This document shows positions 10,025 to 17,986 of a DNA stretch of 64,000 bases, piece after piece (position 1 is the first letter of the stretch; the number at the start of each line of letters is the position of its first letter). Under the pieces are notes generated by a model. That model saw only the letters and a program-made list of their open reading frames with translations. It was not told the DNA's origin and made no database searches. The position numbers were made by a program, and so were the translations under genes. Source of the DNA: Photobacterium alginatilyticum (GTDB lineage: Bacteria; Pseudomonadota; Gammaproteobacteria; Enterobacterales; Vibrionaceae); contig NZ_RSEJ01000012.1 of the NCBI RefSeq assembly GCF_009910675.1, forward strand, positions 62,001-126,000. The letters run 5' to 3'.

Positions 10025-10882
10025 ATGAAAATAAGAACAATAGCATCTCTGTGTACTCTTCTTTTTGCTGCCAACACCTTTGCTGACGTTGTTGTAAAAG
10101 AGACAGATAAATTTCAAGACGTTGCGGACAAAGTGAGCGCGTTGACCGCCAAGGCCGAAAATCCTTTGGTGGTGATTGATATCGATAATACCCTGCTGAC
10201 AACGACCTCTGATCTTGGCGGTGACATTTGGTACCAGTGGCAGCGTGGAAAGCTGGATGTGAAACCGGCAGATGGCGCCAAGGTTGATTGCTTATTTCAG
10301 GACTCTATCGGCCTGCTGTATGAGTTGGTTCCGATGAAAACGATTGAAGATAATGTTCCGGCAACAGTTCGAGGCTGGCAGGACAGCGGGGTGACGGTAA
10401 TGGCACTGACGTCGCGTTCGCCGAACTACCGCTATGCAACTGAGCGAGAGATGTATCGAAATCAGTATGACATGACGATATCTCCGCTCAAAGAAAAGGG
10501 CTCTGATGATATCCCTGTGTATATCGACAATCCTAAGCGAGCGTTAAGCTACATTAACGGTATCATGATGACGACCGGCATGAACAAGGGCACCATGCTG
10601 AAGTATGTGCTTGATAAGACCGATCAGAAATTCAGTCAGGTCGTATTTGTCGACGACAGCAAGAAGAATGTCGTGAATATGGAAAAAGCCTACAAGGATG
10701 ATGCATCCGTTGATATGACTATTTTCCACTACACCAAGGTCGAAGATGATCGCGTGGCGAAATACGGCTCGGTGCTCACTCAGGCTCAGGCGAGCAAAAT
10801 GGCTAGCGACTGGAAAGAGCTGAATCAGATTCTGGACAAGGTTGCACCGGCACGTATCGGAGATACGTGTCTAGGACGTTAA
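10025..10882 (+). CDS. Exported HAD-superfamily phosphatase (DUF2608 type)
   Basis: A 285-residue protein with a cleavable signal peptide (MKIRTIASLCTLLFAANTFA, cut about residue 20). HAD motif I is VVIDIDNTLL (DxD, about residues 51-58), motif II is ALTSRSP, motif III Lys is in NKGTMLKYV, and motif IV is VVFVDDSKKNV. This fits the DUF2608 family of periplasmic or exported haloacid dehalogenase-like phosphatases. The substrate is unknown. The ribosome site is taaggga. It is monocistronic and ends at the terminator beside attL. Confidence 0.8.
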   Translation: MKIRTIASLCTLLFAANTFADVVVKETDKFQDVADKVSALTAKAENPLVVIDIDNTLLTTTSDLGGDIWYQWQRGKLDVKPADGAKVDCLFQDSIGLLYELVPMKTIEDNVPATVRGWQDSGVTVMALTSRSPNYRYATEREMYRNQYDMTISPLKEKGSDDIPVYIDNPKRALSYINGIMMTTGMNKGTMLKYVLDKTDQKFSQVVFVDDSKKNVVNMEKAYKDDASVDMTIFHYTKVEDDRVAKYGSVLTQAQASKMASDWKELNQILDKVAPARIGDTCLGR

Positions 10883-10921
10883 TGATGGGACGAATAACGC
10901 AATAGAATGCTCAGAAACAGA

Positions 10922-10951
10922 AAAGGCTGATAGGTTTCCCTATCAGCCTTT
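10922..10951. terminator. Bidirectional terminator next to attL
   Basis: Perfect 13-bp stem AAAGGCTGATAGG/CCTATCAGCCTTT with loop TTTC and T runs on both sides. It ends the HAD gene on the plus strand. Before integration it would also have been the terminator of tRNA-Ile on the minus strand, since it directly follows the displaced tRNA 3' end. Confidence 0.85.
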
Positions 10952-10959
10952 CTTCAATC

Positions 10960-11005
10960 TGGTGGCCCCTCGCAGACTTGAACTGCGGACCAAGCGATTA
11001 TGAGT
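10960..11005 (-). other. attL: displaced 3' half of tRNA-Ile(CAU)
   Basis: A 46-bp segment matching the 3' half of the intact tRNA at 20559-20604, from the CCA end to just past the anticodon, then diverging completely. It differs at two positions only. These are partners in one T-stem base pair (CGCAG/CTGCG here against CCCAG/CTGGG in the intact gene). Confidence 0.9.
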
Positions 11006-11239
11006 TTCTAGCCTAGCGGTTCATTCTGTTTTAAATCTCGTCTTTGTAAGTTACCATTGCCGACAGTAATTAACGTAAATCATTGATTTTGATGTGTTTT
11101 AAATCATTTTTAATCTATTTTGAGTCATGTTTGATTAGGTCTGATTTAAGCTGAATTCGTTATAAATCAGCTTAAATTCAACATGAATCACATTTAGATA
11201 AGCGTGATACGGAACATATGCGGTAACGGGTTTATTGCA
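11006..11239. promoter_or_regulatory. Left end of the element, probable integrase arm sites and int promoter
   Basis: AT-rich DNA with repeated AATCA/TGATT words and one TTTGATT (11130-11136), a heptamer that recurs near attR and before the head operon. Such repeats near att cores often bind the integrase N-terminal domain. The 11-bp inverted repeat at 11144-11177 lies just before the integrase gene. Confidence 0.45.
11144..11177. repeat. 11-bp inverted repeat before the integrase gene
   Basis: ATTTAAGCTGA - 12 nt - TCAGCTTAAAT, perfect arms, ending about 60 bp before the likely integrase start. Probable operator for integrase or an excisionase-type factor. Confidence 0.6.
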
Positions 11240-12466
11240 GTGACAGAGAAAAAGAAGTTAACCAAACGGCTTTTAAACGGCCTACAGCCAACAGAAAAAC
11301 GCTACAAAGTAATAGATACAGAAACCAGGGGGCTATATGTTGAGGTTATGCCCTCAGGCTCGAGGATTTTTCGCCTACGAAGCAACAGAACATCAAAGCA
11401 CAGATCGGAAATAACGATCACTATTGGCCGTTATCCAGAGATTGAGCCAGAAGCGGCCCGAGAGGTTGCACTCACTCACCTAGTAGAAATAGCAAAAGGG
11501 AACAACCCAAACGAGAAGCGAGTCGACAGAAAAAAGCGGGCCGTTTCGTTAATGCGGGTTTTCCAGGACTACCAGGCCCACAATAAGAATATAAAAGCAG
11601 TAACCGCCAACAAGTACGAGGCCCTTTTGCGTCGTAACCTGGCGGATTGGATCGAAAACCCCCTCTTATATATAAGCAGAGAACAGATCAGCGAACGGCA
11701 CAGAGTTTTAAGCGACCACAGCCAGGCCCAGGCCGACGGCACTTTTCGAGTGCTCCGGGCTTTGTTCAATTTTGCAAAAGAGGAATACCGGGGCCAGGAA
11801 AGCGAGATTTTTTTCGACGAGAACCCGGTCGAAATCCTTAAACACCGTAAACAGTGGAATAACGTCAAGCGTAAGACGACGCACGTTAAAAAATCTGACT
11901 TGCCGAAGTGGTGGCGAGTAGTTTTTAAAGAGTGGGAACAGGCCAAAGCCGATCGAGAGGTTTATCGGGCGTCGGTTTGTTGTTCTTTACTGGTTGCGCT
12001 ATTAACTGGCTTACGCAAAAACGAGATCCTTTCCCTGGAATGGCGTCACGTTGATTTTAACAATGATATTTTAACCGTAAACGACACTAAAAACGGCGAC
12101 GCGCTCGAGTTGCCGATCTCCCCGTTATTGAAATCAATTCTACTAAGCCAAAAGGCATTTACTCGCGAAAAATACGCCTTTCCGTCGCCTGGTTTTGGCC
12201 GTGTAAAGGAACCGAAAAAGGTCACGGCAGATTTAAATAAATTGGTCGGTTTCCCTATTGGTTATCACGATTTGCGCCGAACATTTGCAACCATAGCAGA
12301 GGGGGCCGTCGTGGGTGGTTATGCCCTAAAGAGATTGCTTAATCATAGAACGGCACGCTCAGACGTAACGGCAGGATATACGATTTTAACCGCCGAAGAA
12401 TTACGAGAGCCAGCGGCCAAGATTGAGCTGAGAATCATTGAAATTGCACAGGTAGGCGGCCATTAG
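11240..12466 (+). CDS. int: Tyrosine recombinase integrase (P4/DUF4102-like)
   Basis: A site-specific recombinase for integration at tRNA-Ile. The N-terminal half has the DUF4102-type arm-binding domain (LTKRLLNGL ... GLYVEVMPSGSRIFRLR ... ITIGRYPEI). The core-binding domain follows, then the catalytic domain with LLTGLRKNEILSLEW (Arg I), YHDLRRTFAT (His-x-x-Arg), LLNHRTARS (His) and TAGYT (nucleophile Tyr). All catalytic residues are present, so it should be active. I start it at the GTG at 11240 (VTEKKKLTK), which fits the family; an in-frame GTG at 11204 would add 12 residues. Its stop lies inside a terminator. Confidence 0.9.
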   Translation: MTEKKKLTKRLLNGLQPTEKRYKVIDTETRGLYVEVMPSGSRIFRLRSNRTSKHRSEITITIGRYPEIEPEAAREVALTHLVEIAKGNNPNEKRVDRKKRAVSLMRVFQDYQAHNKNIKAVTANKYEALLRRNLADWIENPLLYISREQISERHRVLSDHSQAQADGTFRVLRALFNFAKEEYRGQESEIFFDENPVEILKHRKQWNNVKRKTTHVKKSDLPKWWRVVFKEWEQAKADREVYRASVCCSLLVALLTGLRKNEILSLEWRHVDFNNDILTVNDTKNGDALELPISPLLKSILLSQKAFTREKYAFPSPGFGRVKEPKKVTADLNKLVGFPIGYHDLRRTFATIAEGAVVGGYALKRLLNHRTARSDVTAGYTILTAEELREPAAKIELRIIEIAQVGGH

Positions 12467-12479
12467 GTCGCCTTTTTTT
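12454..12479 (+). terminator. Terminator of the integrase gene
   Basis: AGGCGGCC - ATTA - GGTCGCCT followed by seven T. It includes the int stop codon. Its stem matches the terminator at 16043. Confidence 0.85.
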
Positions 12480-12488
12480 GGCCTTGTG

Positions 12489-12552
12489 AAAAGGTACTAG
12501 GTCAAAGGGCCAATGTACGGGTGCAGAGCTGCGCCGAGTTTTGTTAGTGACA
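12489..12552 (+). repeat. 64-bp element repeat, copy A
   Basis: Begins aaaaggtactaggtcaaa and ends gccgagttttgttagtg-aca. It shares 54 of 64 positions with copy B at 18660-18723 in the same orientation. It contains a hairpin (GGTGCAG-AG-CTGCGCC). It lies directly after the int terminator, with no ORF. Confidence 0.85.
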
Positions 12553-12820
12553 AAGTTTAACAGGTCAGCAACTTTAATGTGTTGAAAATAGATGATTGGT
12601 AATCTAATTTGATTCAAGTTTGATTTTATATAGCTTAACTTTGATTTAATGCCCTAAAAGTGCCTTGTTTGGTTTTGTGTGGTGCGTTTGAAAGCGTGAT
12701 CATGTCTGCAAATATAATCAAATTATGCCTAATCATTCCCTTTAAGGGTTTGATTTGATTAAAAGTGATAGAAACCCGTCCTATTCCGATCTTTAATTGG
12801 TCGACTTGGGAGGGTTTTAC
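12553..12820 (+). promoter_or_regulatory. Regulatory region of the head operon
   Basis: About 270 bp of AT-rich DNA before the first head gene. It holds TTTGATT at 12608, 12619, 12640, 12749 and 12754 and its complement AATCAAA at 12716, the first three spaced 11 and 21 bp (about one and two helical turns). It also holds two CCCTnnnAGGG-type palindromes (12651-12663 and 12738-12748). It must carry the head operon promoter; I cannot assign the -10/-35 boxes with confidence. Confidence 0.55.
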
Positions 12821-13852
12821 ATGAAAATTCACACATCAATAAATGTTCTGATTAAGGAAGCGCAAGCGGCCCGATCTGCATCATTCAGCACAGACGGCGG
12901 CGGTAATGTTATCGGCACAATGCCAGGCATTGCCGCGCCAGTGGGCGGCCTCTTTGACTTGCGTCAAATTACGGCGAATCTCGATACCATTCGCGGCCAT
13001 GCAGTCGGCGAGGGCCAACGCGCGGCAATTGTCGACGTCCCGGTCGGCGTGGCCGTGGAAGATACCGACCTTTTTTCCCTGGTCGATAAATTGTCCCGGC
13101 TTTCTCTTTTAGGTGCGTTTATCTCGCCGTTTCCGGCACAAAAAGGCCGAGTCGTTAAGGTTGGTCCGACGGAGGTTAAAAAGAAAACGCGCGGCGAAGA
13201 TGCGGCCGACGCTACCCCGGCGATCACTTCCTGGCCGTGGACTTGGAAAAGCGGCGATACGATCGACGTTGACGAGTTCGGCGCAACGGTAAAAATCAGC
13301 ATTAACGCCGAGCAGTTAACCGACTTAAATCTCACTCAGACCGTTTTAACCTCGCTTTCTCTTGGCATGGTTGCAGCCATTGAAAAAGAGACGATCGCGA
13401 AGATTGTCGCCCACAAAGACACAAACAAAACAGAACCAAAAGCCGCCGATTTTGCGACCCAAAACGTCGAAGTCGAAAAGGTGCGCGCGCTATGCGGTAC
13501 AGGCGACACGAAAGGCGGTTTTATTCAGGGTAAATACTACCGCGAGAACATTATCGCCGAGGTTTCCGACAAGTACGCAGGCGAGGCGATTGTCGGCCAG
13601 TTTGACCGAGTTATGACTCAGTTATCGCCCGAGGTTTATATCCAGGTGAGCCCGTTCAACCTAGATCAGTCGGTACAAATCACAATGCTTTTCAATCATA
13701 AAACGGTACTACTCGAGCCGGGCCTATTGTGGGCGATTCCAAAGGCGGCAGCTTATGACGCAAACCAACCAGAGCCACAGGCAGAGCCGACGCCGGAGCC
13801 AGTGGGCGAGACTCCAAAGAAACGAGCAAAGCCTCGTAAGGCGGCAAAATGA
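12821..13852 (+). CDS. Possible HK97-fold coat-like protein (short form), first gene of head operon
   Basis: A 343-residue protein with strong Shine-Dalgarno (ttgggaggg) before the ATG. I found no certain family. By eye its order resembles the HK97 capsid fold: a segment DEFGATVKISINAEQLTDLN followed by a long helix (TQTVLTSLSLGMVAAIEKET), then KYYRENIIAEVSDKYAG, then IVGQFD, EVYIQVS and VQITMLFNHKTVLLEPG, which parallel the spine helix, the GGFD turn and the C-terminal strands of HK97 gp5. The A-domain part would be shortened. The C-terminal 40 residues are Pro/Glu/Lys-rich and end in a basic tail. It overlaps the next gene (ATGA). Alternatives: minor head or decoration protein. Confidence 0.5.
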   Translation: MKIHTSINVLIKEAQAARSASFSTDGGGNVIGTMPGIAAPVGGLFDLRQITANLDTIRGHAVGEGQRAAIVDVPVGVAVEDTDLFSLVDKLSRLSLLGAFISPFPAQKGRVVKVGPTEVKKKTRGEDAADATPAITSWPWTWKSGDTIDVDEFGATVKISINAEQLTDLNLTQTVLTSLSLGMVAAIEKETIAKIVAHKDTNKTEPKAADFATQNVEVEKVRALCGTGDTKGGFIQGKYYRENIIAEVSDKYAGEAIVGQFDRVMTQLSPEVYIQVSPFNLDQSVQITMLFNHKTVLLEPGLLWAIPKAAAYDANQPEPQAEPTPEPVGETPKKRAKPRKAAK

Positions 13853-14205
13853 AACAGAGAAAAGCACCCGCAAAACTTGCATTAACAAAGCTACAGATTG
13901 AGCAGATCCGCAAGCTGTTTAGCCTGGGCGCGCCGTTATGGGTGGAAGAAAACCAGAGTGTTAACTCGATGGTAAAAAACGCCGACACTCGCGCGGTATT
14001 TTCACCAGGTCGCCAACCATTCACAGCCAACAATGATGCGGCTATCGAATCGGCTATTTCGGCCACGTTCCCCGAGCTTTCATTTCAGCAACGAGCCCAG
14101 GCCGTAAGCGTGGCGAAAAAGCACATTAAAAACCTGATCGCGGGCGAGGTGTTATCGGCTCGTTTGAATCGCGCGAGCGGTTGGGCGGAGGCTTGGAAAC
14201 GATGA
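13849..14205 (+). CDS. Small basic protein of unknown function in head operon
   Basis: A 118-residue protein coupled by 4-bp overlaps to the genes on both sides. It is Lys/Arg-rich at both ends (MKQRKAPAKLALTKLQ; LNRASGWAEAWKR) with predicted helices. No known motif. Position between two capsid-type genes suggests a head assembly, completion or scaffold role, but that is inference from context only. Confidence 0.7.
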   Translation: MKQRKAPAKLALTKLQIEQIRKLFSLGAPLWVEENQSVNSMVKNADTRAVFSPGRQPFTANNDAAIESAISATFPELSFQQRAQAVSVAKKHIKNLIAGEVLSARLNRASGWAEAWKR

Positions 14206-16028
14206 CTATAAACCTAGAAAACAGAACGGCCGAGATCGCTTTTTCGAGCGAGAACCCGGTCGAGCGTTGGGGCGGTTTTGAAGTCCTCGACCACAGCGAG
14301 GGCGCGGTCGATTTGGTTCGCTTTGAAACTGGCGAGGCCGCTTTATTGGCGGATCACAACTGGCGAGATCAAATCGGGGTAATCCTCGAGGCGAGAATCG
14401 ATCAGGCGACCAAAAAGGGCCGGGCCCTGGTCAAGTTCAGCCAGAGCCAACGCGGCGAGGAATTTTTCCAGGATGTGATCGACGGTATCCGCCGTTCGAT
14501 TTCGGTTGGTTATGAAATTCTCGAGGCAAAACTCGAGCAGCACCAACGCGACGGCCTGGACGTTTACCGGATCACACGTTGGCGACCGATTGAGGCGTCG
14601 ATCGTGTCGGTTCCGGCCGATCTCGAGTCAGGCGTCGGCAGAAGCGATGAAACGGGCCCGCTAACGTGTAGAGACGGCAAAACAGAGTATTACGCGGGCC
14701 GAACTATAGAAAATGATTTTAAAGGCTCGGAGAGTCACACAGAGGGCGAGAAAATGACGGATAAAACAAAACCAGACGCGATCACACGCGCAAAAGAAGA
14801 AGCAGACAAAAAACGAGCGGCCGACCTAATGGAAATGGGCGAAAACTTTAAATGTCCAGACCTGGCGGCGCGAGTATTCGCCGAGGGCGGCGATTGTGAC
14901 GATCTGCGAGTGAAGATTTTAGAAAGCCGTAGCACGTCAAAACCAGAAGCAGCCCGATCGGGCGATCTCGATATTGGCCTAACAGACGCCGAGGCGGATT
15001 CGTTCCGAATTACAAACCTATTACGCGCCCAGGTTGATCCGCAATACAAAAAACAGGCGGGTTTTGAAATGGAAGCAGCCCGAGCAGTAACCGAGAAAAT
15101 GGTCGCTCGAGGTATGCCCGTTTCAGACGGTTTTAACATTCCGCTCGAGGTTCTAAAACGTGAGATTAAGGTCGACGGCAACGCGGCCCCATTGGTCGCC
15201 GATAACCTGGTCGCGAGTTCGTTTATTGAGTTACTACAAAACAAACTCGGTGTAATGCAAGCGGGCGCGACCGTACTTTCTGGCCTGGTTGGTAACGTGG
15301 TGATCCCTCGAGCGTTAACAGGCCCTAAAGCATTTTGGATTAAGAAAGAGGGCGATAACACTACCAACACTACGGCGACTTTCGACGATCTAACCATGAC
15401 GCCGAAGCACCTCGGCGCGTATGTCGATATTTCAGCCCAGGCACTAATCCAGGCCGAGATCCCGCTCGAAATGTGGCTACGTTCAGAATTGGCGAACGCG
15501 ATCGCGCTCGAGATTGACCGAGCGGCCATTTACGGCAATCCGTTAGAATCAGACAAAACGACAGCAACAGGCGAGCCGAAAGGCTTAGTTAAATATGCCA
15601 AGTTGCCGACCGTCGATTTCACGGCAGAAAACCCGACTTATGCGGAACTTGTCGCAATGGAAACGAAACTCGAGACGGCCAACGCCGAGGGCCCGTTTAA
15701 ATTCCTAGTGAATCCGGCGACAAAAGGCCACGCTCGAACCACTCAAAAATTCACAGGTGACACGATCACCGGTGGCACGATTTGGGAACCAGGCGGCAAG
15801 CTGATCGAACGTCCGGCAATCGTAACCAACCAGATCACCAAAGGCGATATTTTCGCGGGCAATTGGGCCGATCTAGTGGTCGGTATTTGGGGCGGTCTGA
15901 ATCTTTTAGCTGATCCATATACTGGCGGTAAATCCGGTTCATTGCGTCTTGTAGCGCGTCAGTTCGTTGATACAGCAGTACGCCGCGAGGTTCAGTTCGT
16001 ACACGGCCGTAAAAAGCCAGCAGCGTAA
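14202..16028 (+). CDS. HK97-family prohead protease fused to major capsid protein
   Basis: A 608-residue fusion. Residues about 1-150 are a U35-type prohead protease with likely catalytic residues His52 (LADHN), Ser101 (RRSISVGYE) and Glu131 (WRPIEASIVSVPAD). Residues about 185-285 are charged and helical, like the delta scaffold that the protease removes. Residues about 290-608 are an HK97-fold major capsid protein (HLGAYVDISAQALIQAEIP, LANAIALEIDRAAIYGNP, and C-terminal RREVQFVHGRKKPAA). The start at 14202 has a ggagg site and overlaps the preceding stop. An in-frame ATG at 14754 with its own GAGGG site could give capsid protein alone. It ends at a terminator. Confidence 0.9.
   Translation: MTINLENRTAEIAFSSENPVERWGGFEVLDHSEGAVDLVRFETGEAALLADHNWRDQIGVILEARIDQATKKGRALVKFSQSQRGEEFFQDVIDGIRRSISVGYEILEAKLEQHQRDGLDVYRITRWRPIEASIVSVPADLESGVGRSDETGPLTCRDGKTEYYAGRTIENDFKGSESHTEGEKMTDKTKPDAITRAKEEADKKRAADLMEMGENFKCPDLAARVFAEGGDCDDLRVKILESRSTSKPEAARSGDLDIGLTDAEADSFRITNLLRAQVDPQYKKQAGFEMEAARAVTEKMVARGMPVSDGFNIPLEVLKREIKVDGNAAPLVADNLVASSFIELLQNKLGVMQAGATVLSGLVGNVVIPRALTGPKAFWIKKEGDNTTNTTATFDDLTMTPKHLGAYVDISAQALIQAEIPLEMWLRSELANAIALEIDRAAIYGNPLESDKTTATGEPKGLVKYAKLPTVDFTAENPTYAELVAMETKLETANAEGPFKFLVNPATKGHARTTQKFTGDTITGGTIWEPGGKLIERPAIVTNQITKGDIFAGNWADLVVGIWGGLNLLADPYTGGKSGSLRLVARQFVDTAVRREVQFVHGRKKPAA
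14742..14756 (+). promoter_or_regulatory. Possible internal ribosome site and start for the capsid part
   Basis: GAGGGCGAGAAA-ATG inside the fusion gene, in frame, giving residue 185 as Met of a 424-residue product that starts at the delta/capsid part. The spacing from GAGGG to ATG is 7 nt. Confidence 0.45.
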
Positions 16029-16042
16029 TTAATTAACCAACC

Positions 16043-16070
16043 AAGGCGGCCCGCGTGGTCGCCTTTTTTT
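16043..16070 (+). terminator. Terminator of the head operon
   Basis: AAGGCGGCC - CGCGT - GGTCGCCTT followed by seven T, 15 bp after the capsid stop. Confidence 0.9.
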
Positions 16071-16083
16071 AATGGTGGTAATC

Positions 16084-16371
16084 ATGGTTTTTGAAGTAGG
16101 AAAAGACGTCGGCGACCATATCGAACCGACGGCCCAGGAGTACGAGCAAGGCGTTAACCTGGCGATGTATCGAAGCAATGGCAATTTAACGATCGCGGGC
16201 TTATACCAGGCATTACACGAAACGGTTAAATCGCCTCGACAAATGACGGCAGACGAACGAGCAGAGGCCGAGGCCCTTATCGCCGAGGAACGGAAAAAGG
16301 CACAGACGACCGAGCGTTTACGAGAGATCGACGCACTGGCCGAAAGAATGAGGGCGAGAAATGAAAAATAA
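16084..16371 (+). CDS. Small charged helical protein, unknown
   Basis: A 95-residue protein (MVFEVGKDVGDHIEP...). The C-terminal half (residues about 50-95) is a Glu/Arg/Ala-rich helix likely to form a coiled coil. The ATG at 16084 follows a ggtggt site; an upstream in-frame start at 16072 is inside the terminator tail. It overlaps the next gene by 11 bp. First gene of the replication operon. Function unknown; a DNA-binding or assembly helper role is possible. Confidence 0.6.
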   Translation: MVFEVGKDVGDHIEPTAQEYEQGVNLAMYRSNGNLTIAGLYQALHETVKSPRQMTADERAEAEALIAEERKKAQTTERLREIDALAERMRARNEK

Positions 16372-16567
16372 AAAATTAGATAGCTTTGAATTTGAAGCCT
16401 CTTGTTTAGTCGAAAAGGCCGACGAGTTGAGCAAGGAGGACGCGACAAAATTTATTAAAAATTTCGGTTCGAGAGCCGGGACGTTTGTAAATTCTCAGGG
16501 TAACGAGCACGACTGTAAATCGTTCGATATTGAGTTAACGGTAAAGGTGATCGCGCGCTATGAATGA
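16361..16567 (+). CDS. 68-residue hypothetical protein
   Basis: Overlaps the preceding gene by 11 bp and the ATPase gene by 8 bp, which argues for a real, coupled gene. Sequence begins MKNKKLDSFEFEASCLVEKA and is rich in Lys and acidic residues. I do not recognise a family. Confidence 0.55.
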   Translation: MKNKKLDSFEFEASCLVEKADELSKEDATKFIKNFGSRAGTFVNSQGNEHDCKSFDIELTVKVIARYE

Positions 16568-17972
16568 AAACGAATTACTCGAGGCCATGCCCGAGGGTAT
16601 GGCTAAACGTCTAGTTAGGGAAATGCAGTCGATCGCCTGGCGACAGCAAACAATGCTTTTTATGGGCGGGGCTTTGCACATTGTCGCGGCGGTTATGTCC
16701 GGCAAGTTACAGACGCCAAACGGGATCACAACGAGCATGATCTCGATAATGGTCGCGGATACTGGCAAGGGAAAAGAGCCGATTATCAAGGTTGCAAAAA
16801 AGGCTTATCAATCGGTTTTCAAAACGAAATTGATTCACGGCCGGATTAAGTCGGCCCAGGAAATGACAAAGACGGCGATCGACGGTTTAGGCCGTCAAAA
16901 CTATGTTATCGACGAGGTGGTCGGCTTGTTTGGCTGTCTCGAATCAAAAGAGATTTATCACCGGGATATTGGCCCAAACCTTTTAAAGATGATCACAGGC
17001 GACCAGTTAGAGGCAAGCCCGGAGGACGTCAAATCGGCTAAAAAGGATCTGGTTAAAGAGTTAAAGACGATAAACGACCACATTAAAAAATTCAGTGGTG
17101 ACGAGCGGCAACGCCTGGACTTTGAGATCGACCGGGAGGAAATAAAAGCCAAACTCGATTGGATTAATAAGGGATGCAACGGCGTAGAAATAAACCTACT
17201 CGGCGCGACTCAACATTTCACGCTTAAAAAGATTGTGAACGAGAATAATATCGCCTCGGGATTGGTTGGCCGTTCGCTTATGGTCTACAGCCCGACAGTA
17301 ACGCCGCCAAAAACGAAGCCGCAAAAGGTCACGTTAAACGAAAGCGTTTTTATAGACCTTTGCAAGCTGCGTACAGAGAAAAAGCTCGAGTTTAGCCAAG
17401 AGGCTAAAAAAAGGATGGATGAACTAGATCGCTATTATGATTCGATTGTTGACGAAATCGGAGTCATGGGGGCCATTGTAATACGAAAGACCGAGATGAT
17501 CGAACGCCTGGCGGCCCTGGTTGCGATTGATAGTGGTTTTATTGATGTTTCACATATTGAGTGGGCCAACGACTTTTTAACGGCTCAGGAGCGCGTCACG
17601 GCCTCAGAATTAAACGTCGCGCAATATTTCGAGGGTAACGGAAAGCTCGACAAGCTAGAAGTAAACGACGCGTTAGCCGCCAGGGTGGGAAATATCCTCG
17701 AAAAGAAAGGCAAGCCGTTAGCATGGGGCCAGGTGGTACAAAACGCAGAGAAGCAGAAAGAGTTTAGGATCGCGTCGAAAGCCTGGGCGGCCAACAAACC
17801 GACCTACAGCGAGCAAAAGGCATTTTTTAACGAGCCGTTTAACCGCCAACAGTGGGCCAGTGCGAGATTATGCGATTTGATTATCAAGCGCGGAATAGAA
17901 CTCGGACTATTTGAACACACGCCAAGCCCCACAGGCAGGGGCCTTGGTAGCGTTTCAATCGTCAAAAAGTAG
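16560..17972 (+). CDS. DUF3987-like ATPase, probable replication protein
   Basis: A 470-residue P-loop protein. The Walker A-like loop is MVADTGKGKEP (about residues 64-74); the usual Ser/Thr after GK is Glu here. Walker B is YVIDEV (about 115-120). A later polar motif NLLGATQHFTLKK and the segment NIASGLVGRSLMVYS resemble the sensor and arginine-finger region of DUF3987 proteins found on satellites and plasmids. The C-terminal 120 residues look like a winged helix. No primase, nuclease or terminase domain is visible. It lies directly before the iteron cluster, which supports an origin-binding or helicase role. Confidence 0.65.
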   Translation: MNENELLEAMPEGMAKRLVREMQSIAWRQQTMLFMGGALHIVAAVMSGKLQTPNGITTSMISIMVADTGKGKEPIIKVAKKAYQSVFKTKLIHGRIKSAQEMTKTAIDGLGRQNYVIDEVVGLFGCLESKEIYHRDIGPNLLKMITGDQLEASPEDVKSAKKDLVKELKTINDHIKKFSGDERQRLDFEIDREEIKAKLDWINKGCNGVEINLLGATQHFTLKKIVNENNIASGLVGRSLMVYSPTVTPPKTKPQKVTLNESVFIDLCKLRTEKKLEFSQEAKKRMDELDRYYDSIVDEIGVMGAIVIRKTEMIERLAALVAIDSGFIDVSHIEWANDFLTAQERVTASELNVAQYFEGNGKLDKLEVNDALAARVGNILEKKGKPLAWGQVVQNAEKQKEFRIASKAWAANKPTYSEQKAFFNEPFNRQQWASARLCDLIIKRGIELGLFEHTPSPTGRGLGSVSIVKK

Positions 17973-17986
17973 CGATTTAAGGTATC

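Noticed and set aside
13849-14205. Small terminase subunit
   Set aside because: Size and basic charge would fit, but there is no helix-turn-helix pattern and no large subunit nearby; left as unknown.
16560-17972. Large terminase subunit
   Set aside because: P-loop present, but no coupling motif or RNase H-like nuclease domain follows; the sensor region and iteron neighbourhood fit a DUF3987-type replication protein better.
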